Below are positions 51,176 to 61,400 of a stretch of DNA of 64,000 bases, piece after piece. Source of the stretch: Prosopocoilus inquinatus (taxonomy: Eukaryota; Arthropoda; Insecta; Coleoptera; Lucanidae); contig JAYKNF010000024.1 in assembly GCA_036172665.1 (NCBI GenBank), forward strand, positions 310,001-374,000. The letters run 5' to 3'. Numbering within the stretch: position 1 is the stretch's first letter; every line of letters begins with the position of its first letter. Below the pieces are notes generated by a model, which worked only from the letters and a program-made list of their open reading frames with translations, made no database searches and was not told where the DNA came from. Made by a program: the position numbers and the translations under genes.

Positions 51176-54100
51176 TCAAATAACATGATAGATAAGTAAG
51201 GATCGATTAGATACATCACAGGAACAACGCTAATACGTGTTACTTCGTTCAAAACTATTTCCAGCTTATGCTGCGTCCGAGAACTTCGTTTATCATATCA
51301 GAGTTACTGGAGTCCGTTGAAACTTCAAATAACATAGTAGATAAGTAAGGATCGATTAGATACATCACAGGAACAACGCTAATTCGTGTTGTTTCGTTCA
51401 GAACTATTTCCAGCTCCTACTGCGTCCGAGAACTTCGTATCTCACATCAGAGTTACTGGAGCCCATCGTAACGTGAAATAACATGATAGATAAGTAAGGA
51501 TCGATTAGATATGTCACAGGAACCACGCTAATACGTGTCATTTCGTTCAAAACTATTTGCAGCTCCTGCTGAGTCCGAGAACTTCGTATCTCACATCAGA
51601 GTTACTGGAGTCCGTTGAAACATCAAATAACATAGTAGATAAGTAACGATCGATTAGATACATCACAGGAACAACGTTAATACGTGTTGTTTCGTTCAAA
51701 ACTATTTCCAGCTTCTGCTGCGTCCGAGAACTTCGTATCTCACATCAGAGTTACTGGAGTGCATCGTAACGTCAAATAACAAGATAGATAAGTAAGGATC
51801 GATTAGATAAATCACAGGAACAACGCTAATACGTGCTCTTTCGTTCAAAACTATTTCCAGCTTCTGCTGCGTCCGAAAACTTCGTATCTCAAATCAGAGT
51901 TACTGGAGTCCATCGTAACGTCAAATAACAAGATAGATAAGTAAGGATCGATTAGATACATCACAGGAACAACGCTAATACGTGTTATTTCGTTCAAAAC
52001 TATTTCCAGGTCCTGCTGAGTCCGAGAACCTCGTATCTCACATCAGAGTTACTGGAGTCCGTTGAAACGTCAAATAACATAGTAGATAAGTAAGGATCGA
52101 TTAGATACATCACAGGAACAACGCTAATACGTGTTGTTTCGTTCAGAACTATTTCCAGCTCCTTCTGCGTCCGAGAACTTCGTATCTCACTTCAGAGTTA
52201 CTGGAGTCCATCGTAACTTTAAATAACATGATAGATAAGTAAGGATCGATTAGATACATCACAGGAACAACGCTAATACGTGTTGTTTCGTTCAGAACTA
52301 TTTCCAGCTCCTGCTGTGTCCGAGAACTTCGTATCTCACATCAGAGTTACTGGAGTCCATTGTAACGTTAAATAGCATGATAGATAAGTAAGGATCGATT
52401 AATTACATCACAGGAACAACGCTAATACGTGTTTTCTCGTTCAAAACTATTTCTAGCTTCTGCTGCGTCCGAGAACTTCGTATCTCACATCAGAGGTACT
52501 GGAGTGCATCGTAACGTCAAATAACTTGATAGATAAGTAAGGATCGATTAGATACATCACAGGAACAACGCTAATACGTGCTCTTTCGTTCAAAACTATT
52601 TCCAGCTTCTGCTGCGTCCGAAAACTTCGTATCTCAAGTCAGAGTTACTGGAGTCCATCGTAACGTCAAATAACAAGATAGATAAGTAAGGATCGATTAG
52701 ATACATCACAGGAACAACGCTAATACGTGTTATTTCGTTCAAAACTATTTCCAGGTCCTGCTGAGTCCGAGAACCTCGTATCTCACATCAGAGTTACTGG
52801 AGTCCGTTGAAACGTCAAATAACATAGTAGATAAGTAAGGATCGATTAGATACATCACAGGAACAACGCTAATACGTGTTGTTTCGTTCAGAACTATTTC
52901 CAGCTCCTTCTGCGTCCGAGAAATTCGTATCTCACATCAGAGTTACTGGAGTCCATCGTAACTTTAAATAACATGATAGATAAGTAAGGATCGATTAGAT
53001 ACATCACAGGAACAACGCTAATACGTGTTGTTTCGTTCAGAACTATTTCTAGCTTCTGCTGCGTCCGAGAACTTCGTATCTCACATCAGAGGTACTGGAG
53101 TGCATCGTAACGTCAAATAACTTGATAGATAAGTAAGAATCGATTAGATAAATCACAGGAACAACGCTAATACGTGCTCTTTCGTTCAAAACTATTTCCA
53201 GCTTCTGCTGCGTCCGAAAACTTCGTATCTCAAATCAGAGTTACTGGAGTCCATCGTAACGTCAAATAACAAGATAGATAAGTAAGGATCGATTAGATAC
53301 ATCACAGGAACAACGCTAATACGTGTTATTTCGTTCAAAACTATTTCCAGGTCCTGCTGAGTCCGAGAACCTCGTATCTCACATCAGAGTTACTGGAGTC
53401 CGTTGAAACGTCAAATAACATAGTAGATAAGTAAGGATCGATTAGATACATCACAGGAACAACGCTAATAAGTGTTATTTCGTTCAAAATTATTTCCAGC
53501 TCCTGCTGAGTCCGAGAACTTCGTATCTCACATCAGAGTTACTGGAGTCCGTTGAAACGTCAAATAACATAGTAGATAAGTAAGGATCGATTAGATACAT
53601 CACAGGAACAACGCTAATACGTGTTTTTTCGTTCAAAACTATTTCTAGCTTCTGCTGCGTCCGAGAACTTCGTATCTCACATCAGAGGTACTGGAGTGCA
53701 TCGTAACGTCAAATAACTTGATAGATAAGTAAGGATCGATTAGATACATCACAGGAACAACGCTAATACGTGTTGTTTCGTTCAAAACAATTTCCAGCTT
53801 CTGCTGCGTCCGAGAACTTGGTATCTCACATCAGAGTTACTGGAGTCCATCGTAACTTGAAATAGCATGATAGATAAGTAAGGATCGATTAGATACATCA
53901 CAGGAACAACGCTAATACGTGTTATTTCGTTCAAAACTATTTCCAGGTCCTGCTGAGTCCGAGAACCTCGTATCTCACATCAGAGTTAGTGGAGTCCGTT
54001 GAAACGTCAAATAACATAGTAGATAAGTAAGGATCGATTAGATACATCACAGGAACAACGCTAATACGTGTTGTTTCGTTCAGAACTATTTCCAGCTCCT

Positions 54101-57100
54101 TCTGCGTCCGAGAACTTCGTATCTCACTTCAGAGTTACTGGAGTCCATCGTAACTTTAAATAACATTATAGATAAGTAAGGATCGATTAGATACATCACA
54201 GGAACAACGATAATAGGTGTTGTTTCGTTCAAAACTATTTCCAGCTTCTGCTGCGTCCGAGAACTTGGTATCTCACATCAGAGTTACTGGAGTACATCGT
54301 AACTTGAAATAACATGATAGATAAGTAAGGATCGATTAGATACATCACAGGAACAACGCTAATACGTGTTTTTTCGTTCAAAACTATTTCTAGCTTCTGC
54401 TGCGTCCGAGAACATCGTATCTCACATCAGAGTTACTGGAGTCCATCGTGACGTCAAATAACATGATAGATAAGTAAGGATCGATTAGATATATCACAGG
54501 AACAACGCTAATACGTGTTATTTCGTTCAAAACTATTTCCAGCTATTGCTGAGTCCGAGAACTTCGTATCTCACATCAGTGTTACTGGAGTCCGTTGAAA
54601 CGTCAAATAACATAGTAGATAAGTAACGATCGATTAGATACAACACAGGAACAACGCTAATACGTGTTGTTTCGTTCAAAACTATTTCCAGCTTCTGCTG
54701 CGTCCGAAAACTTCGTATCTCACATCAGAGTTACTGGAGTGCATCGTAACGTCAAATAACAAGATAGATAAGTAAGGATCGATTAGATACATCACAGGAA
54801 CAACGATAATACGTGTTATTAAGTTCAAAACTATTTCCAGGTCCTGCTGAGTCCGAGAACATCGTATCTCACATCAGAATTACTGGAGTCCGTTGAAACG
54901 TCAAATAGCATAGTAGATAAGTAAGGATCGAGTAGATACATCACAGGAACAACGCTAATACGTGTTGTTTCGTTCAAAACTATTTCCAGCTTCTGCTGCG
55001 TCCGAGAACTTCGTATCTCACATCAGAGGTACTGGAGTGCATCGTAACGTCAAATAACTTGATAGATAAGTAAGGATCAATTAGATACATCACAGGAACA
55101 ACGCTAATACGAGTTGTTTCGTTCAGAACTATTTCCAGCTCCTACTGCGTCCGAGAACTTCGTATCTCACATCAGAGTTACTGGAGTCCATCGTAACGTA
55201 AAATAACATGATAGATAAGTAAGGATCGATTAGATATGTCACAGGAACCACGCTAATACGTGTCATTTCGTTCAAAACTATTTGCAGCTCCTGCTGAGTC
55301 CGAGAACTTCGTATCTCTCATCAGAGTTACTGGAGTCCGTTGAAACATCAAATAACATAGTAGATAAGTAACGATCGATTAGATACATCACAGGAACAAC
55401 GCTAATACGTGTTGTTTCGTTCAAAACTATTTCCAGCTTCTGCTGCGTCCGAGAACTTCGTATCTCACATCAGAGTTACTGGAGTGCATCGTAACGTCAA
55501 ATAACAAGATAGATAAGTAAGAATCGATTAGATAAATCACAGGAACAACGCTAGTACGTGCTCTTTCGTTCAAAACTATTTCCAGCTTCTGATGCGTCCG
55601 AAAACTTCGTATCTCAAATCAGAGTTACTGGAGTCCATCGTAACGTCAAATAACAAGATAGATAAGTAAGGATCGATTAGATACATCACAGGTACAACGC
55701 CAATACGTGTTATTTCGTTCAAAACTATTTCCAGGTCCTGCTGAGACCGAGAACCTCGTATCTCACATCAGAGTTACTGGAGTCCGTTGAAACGTCAAAT
55801 AACATAGTAGATAAGTAAGGATCGATTAGATACATCACAGGAACAACGCTAATACGTGTTGTTTCGTTCAGAACTATTTCCAGCTCCTTCTGCGTCCGAG
55901 AACTTCGTATCTCTCTTCAGAGTTACTGGAGTCCATCGAAACTTTAAATAACATGATAGATAAGTAAGGATCGATTAGATACATCACAGGAACAACGCTA
56001 ACACGTGTTATTTCGTTCAAAACTATTTCCAGCTCCTGCTGAGTCCGAGAACTTCGTATCTCACATCAGAGTTACTGGAGTCCGTTGAAACGTCAAATAA
56101 CATAGTAGATAAGTAAGGATCGATTAGATACATCACAGGAACAACGCTAATACGTGTTGTTTCGTTCAGAACTATTTCTAGCTTCTGCTGCGTCCGAGAA
56201 CTTCGTATCTCACATCAGAGGTACTGGAGTGCATCGTAACGTCAAATAACTTGATAGATAAGTAACGATCGATTAGATAAATCACAGGAACAACGCTAAT
56301 ACGTGCTCTTTCGTTCAAAACTATTTCCAGCTTCTGCTGCGTCCGAAAACTTCGTATCTCAAATCAGAGTAACTGGAGTCCATCGTAACGTCAAATAACA
56401 AGATAGATAAGTAAGGATCGATTAGATACATCTCAGGAACAACGCTAATACGTGTTATTTCGTTCAAAACTATTTCCAGGTCCTGCTGAGTCCGAGAACC
56501 TCGTATCTCACATCAGAGTTACTGGAGTCCGTTGAAACGTCAAATAACATAGTAGATAAGTAAGGATCGATTAGATACATCACAGGAACAACGCTAATAC
56601 GTGTTATTTCGTTCAAAATTATTTCCAGCTCCTGCTGAGTCCGAGAACTTCGTATCTCACATCAGAGTTACTGGAGTCCGTTGAAACGTCAAATAACATA
56701 GTAGATAAGTAAGGATCGATTAGATACATCACAGGAACAGCGCTAATACGTGTTTTTTCGTTCAAAACTATTTCTAGCTTCTGCTGCGTGCGAGAACTTC
56801 GTATCTCACATCAGAGGTACTGGAGTGCATCGTAACGTCAAATAACTTGATAGATAAGTAAGGATCGATTAGATACATCACAGGAACAACGCTAATACGT
56901 GTTATTTCGTTCAAAACTATTTCCAGCTTCTGCTGCGTCCGAGAACTTGGTATCTCACATCAGAGTTACTGGAGTCCATCGTAACTTGAAATAGCATGAT
57001 AGATAAGTAAGGATCGATTAGATACATCACAGGAACAACGCTAATATGTGTTATTTCGTTCAAAACTATTTCCAGGTCCTGCTGAGTCCGAGAACCTCGT

Positions 57101-58475
57101 ATCTCACATCAGAGTTAGTGGAGTCCGTTGAAACGTCAAATAACATAGTAGATAAGTAAGGATCGATTAGATACATCACAGGAACAACGCTAATACGTGT
57201 TTTTTCGTTCAAAACTATTTCTAGCTTCTGCTGCGTCCGAGAACTTCGTATCTCACATCAGAGTTACTGGAGTGCATCGTAACGTCAAATAACAAGATAG
57301 ATAAGTAAGGATCGATTAGATACATCACAGGAACAACGCTAATACGTGTTGTTTCGTTCAAAACTATTCCAGCTTCTGCTGCGTCCGAGAACTTGGTATC
57401 TCACATCAGAGTTACTGGAGTACATCGTAACTTGAAATAACATGATAGATAAGTAAGGATCGATTAGATACATCACAGGAACAACGCTAATACGTGTTTT
57501 TTCGTTCAAAACTATTTCTAGCTTCTGCTGCGTCCGAGAACATCGTATCTCACATCAGAGTTACTGGAGTCCATCGTGACGTCAAATAACATGATAGATA
57601 AGTAAGGATCGATTAGATATATCACAGGAACAACGCTAATACGTGTTATTTCGTTCAAAATTATTTCCAGCTCCTGCTGAGTCCGAGAACTTCGTATCTC
57701 ACATCAGAGTTACTGGAGTCCGTTGAAACGTCAAATAACATAGTAGATAAGTAAGGATCGATTAGATACATCACAGGAACAACGCTAATACGTGTTTTTT
57801 CGTTCAAAACTATTTCAAGCTTCTGCTGCGTCCGAGAACTTCGTATCTCACATCAGAGGTACTAGAGTGCATCGTAACGTCAAATAACTTGATAGATAAG
57901 TAAGGATCGATTAGATACATCACAGGAACAACGCTAATACTTGTTATTTCGTTCAAGACTATTTCCAGCTTCTGGTGCGTCCGAAAACTTTTTATCTCAC
58001 ATCAGAGTTACTGGAGTCCATCGTAACTTGAAATAACATGATAGATAAGTAAGGATCGATTAGATACATCACAGGAACAACGCTAATACGTGTTGTTTCG
58101 TTCAGAACTATTTCCAGCTCCTGCTGCGTCCGAGAACATCGTATCTCACATCAGAGTTACTGGAGTCCATCGTAACTTGAAATAACATGATAGATAAGTA
58201 AGGATCGATTAGATACATCACAGGAACAACGCTAATACGTGTTGTTTCGTTCAAAACTATTTCCAGCTTCTGCTGCGTCCGAAAACTTCGTATCTCACTT
58301 CAGAGTTACTGGAGTCCATCGTAACTTTAAATAACATGATAGATAAGTAAGGATCGATTAGATACATCACAGGAACAACGCTAATACGTGTTGTTTCGTT
58401 CAGAAGTATTTTCAGCTCCTGCTGCGTCCGAGAACTTCGTATCTCACATCAGAGTTACTGGAGTCCACCGTAACG
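51176..58475 (+). repeat. 49-monomer (7300-bp) tandem duplication, copy 1
   Basis: CGTTTATCATATC (about 51288 and 58588) and GTTTTCTCG (52431 and 59731) recur at offset 7300, which is 49 x 149 minus the base lost near 57367. Inside it is a 21-monomer (3129-bp) periodicity: GAGTTAGTGG occurs at 53983 and 57112. The GTGCTCTTTCG monomer is typical here, and otherwise appears mainly near 10.97, 21.49 and 26.31 kb. Left-edge placement is approximate because GTGCATCG and GTCCACCG forms meet in one hybrid monomer. Confidence 0.83.
57361..57373 (+). repeat. Private single-base deletion (AAACTATTCCAGC)
   Basis: AAACTATTTCCAGC has lost one T. It accounts for the 7300-bp rather than 7301-bp spacing of the final duplication. 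Confidence 0.85.
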
Positions 58476-61400
58476 TCAAATAACATGATAGATAAGTAAG
58501 GATCGATTAGATACATCACAGGAACAACGCTAATACGTGTTACTTCGTTCAAAACTATTTCCAGCTTATGCTGCGTCCGAGAACTTCGTTTATCATATCA
58601 GAGTTACTGGAGTCCGTTGAAACTTCAAATAACATAGTAGATAAGTAAGGATCGATTAGATACATCACAGGAACAACGCTAATTCGTGTTGTTTCGTTCA
58701 GAACTATTTCCAGCTCCTACTGCGTCCGAGAACTTCGTATCTCACATCAGAGTTACTGGAGCCCATCGTAACGTGAAATAACATGATAGATAAGTAAGGA
58801 TCGATTAGATATGTCACAGGAACCACGCTAATACGTGTCATTTCGTTCAAAACTATTTGCAGCTCCTGCTGAGTCCGAGAACTTCGTATCTCACATCAGA
58901 GTTACTGGAGTCCGTTGAAACATCAAATAACATAGTAGATAAGTAACGATCGATTAGATACATCACAGGAACAACGTTAATACGTGTTGTTTCGTTCAAA
59001 ACTATTTCCAGCTTCTGCTGCGTCCGAGAACTTCGTATCTCACATCAGAGTTACTGGAGTGCATCGTAACGTCAAATAACAAGATAGATAAGTAAGGATC
59101 GATTAGATAAATCACAGGAACAACGCTAATACGTGCTCTTTCGTTCAAAACTATTTCCAGCTTCTGCTGCGTCCGAAAATTTCGTATCTCAAATCAGAGT
59201 TACTGGAGTCCATCGTAACGTCAAATAACAAGATAGATAAGTAAGGATCGATTAGATACATCACAGGAACAACGCTAATACGTGTTATTTCGTTCAAAAC
59301 TATTTCCAGGTCCTGCTGAGTCCGAGAACCTCGTATCTCACATCAGAGTTACTGGAGTCCGTTGAAACGTCAAATAACATAGTAGATAAGTAAGGATCGA
59401 TTAGATACATCACAGGAACAACGCTAATACGTGTTGTTTCGTTCAGAACTATTTCCAGCTCCTTCTGCGTCCGAGAACTTCGTATCTCACTTCAGAGTTA
59501 CTGGAGTCCATCGTAACTTTAAATAACATGATAGATAAGTAAGGATCGATTAGATACATCACAGGAACAACGCTAATACGTGTTGTTTCGTTCAGAACTA
59601 TTTCCAGCTCCTGCTGTGTCCGAGAACTTCGTATCTCACATCAGAGTTACTGGAGTCCATTGTAACGTTAAATAGCATGATAGATAAGTAAGGATCGATT
59701 AATTACATCACAGGAACAACGCTAATACGTGTTTTCTCGTTCAAAACTATTTCTAGCTTCTGCTGCGTCCGAGAACTTCGTATCTCACATCAGAGGTACT
59801 GGAGTGCATCGTAACGTCAAATAACTTGATAGATAAGTAAGGATCGATTAGATACATCACAGGAACAACGCTAATACGTGCTCTTTCGTTCAAAACTATT
59901 TCCAGCTTCTGCTGCGTCCGAAAACTTCGTATCTCAAGTCAGAGTTACTGGAGCCCATCGTAACGTCAAATAACAAGATAGATAAGTAAGGATCGATTAG
60001 ATACATCACAGGAACAACGCTAATACGTGTTATTTCGTTCAAAACTATTTCCAGGTCCTGCTGAGTCCGAGAACCTCGTATCTCACATCAGAGTTACTGG
60101 AGTCCGTTGAAACGTCAAATAACATAGTAGATAAGTAAGGATCGATTAGATACATCACAGGAACAACGCTAATACGTGTTGTTTCGTTCAGAACTATTTC
60201 CAGCTCCTTCTGCGTCCGAGAACTTCGTATCTCACATCAGAGTTACTGGAGTCCATCGTAACTTTAAATAACATGATAGATAAGTAAGGATCGATTAGAT
60301 AAATCACAGGAACAACGCTAATACGTGCTCTTTCGTTCAAAACTATTTCCAGCTTCTGCTGCGTCCGAAAACTTCGTATCTCAAATCAGAGTTACTGGAG
60401 TCCATCGTAACGTCAAATAACAAGATAGATAAGTAAGGATCGATTAGATACATCACAGGAACAACGCTAATACGTGTTATTTCGTTCAAAACTATTTCCA
60501 GGTCCTGCTGAGTCCGAGAACCTCGTATCTCACATCAGAGTTACTGGAGTCCGTTGAAACGTCAAATAACATAGTAGATAAGTAAGGATCGATTAGATAC
60601 ATCACAGGAACAACGCTAATAAGTGTTATTTCGTTCAAAATTATTTCCAGCTCCTGCTGAGTCCGAGAACTTCGTATCTCACATCAGAGTTACTGGAGTC
60701 CGTTGAAACGTCAAATAACATAGTAGATAAGTAAGGATCGATTAGATACATCACAGGAACAACGCTAATACGTGTTTTTTCGTTCAAAACTATTTCTAGC
60801 TTCTGCTGCGTCCGAGAACTTCGTATCTCACATCAGAGGTACTGGAGTGCATCGTAACGTCAAATAACTTGATAGATAAGTAAGGATCGATTAGATACAT
60901 CACAGGAACAACGCTAATACGTGTTGTTTCGTTCAAAACAATTTCCAGCTTCTGCTGCGTCCGAGAACTTGGTATCTCACATCAGAGTTACTGGAGTCCA
61001 TCGTAACTTGAAATAGCATGATAGATAAGTAAGGATCGATTAGATACATCACAGGAACAACGCTAATACGTGTTATTTCGTTCAAAACTATTTCCAGGTC
61101 CTGCTGAGTCCGAGAACCTCGTATCTCACATCAGAGTTAGTGGAGTCCGTTGAAACGTCAAATAACATAGTAGATAAGTAAGGATCGATTAGATACATCA
61201 CAGGAACAACGCTAATACGTGTTGTTTCGTTCAGAACTATTTCTAGCTCCTTCTGCGTCCGAGAACTTCGTATCTCACTTCAGAGTTACTGGTGTCCATC
61301 GCAACCTTAAATAACATTATAGATAAGTAAGGATCGATTAGATACATCACAGGAACAACGCTAATAGGTGTTGTTTCGTTCAAAACTATTTCCAGCTTCT

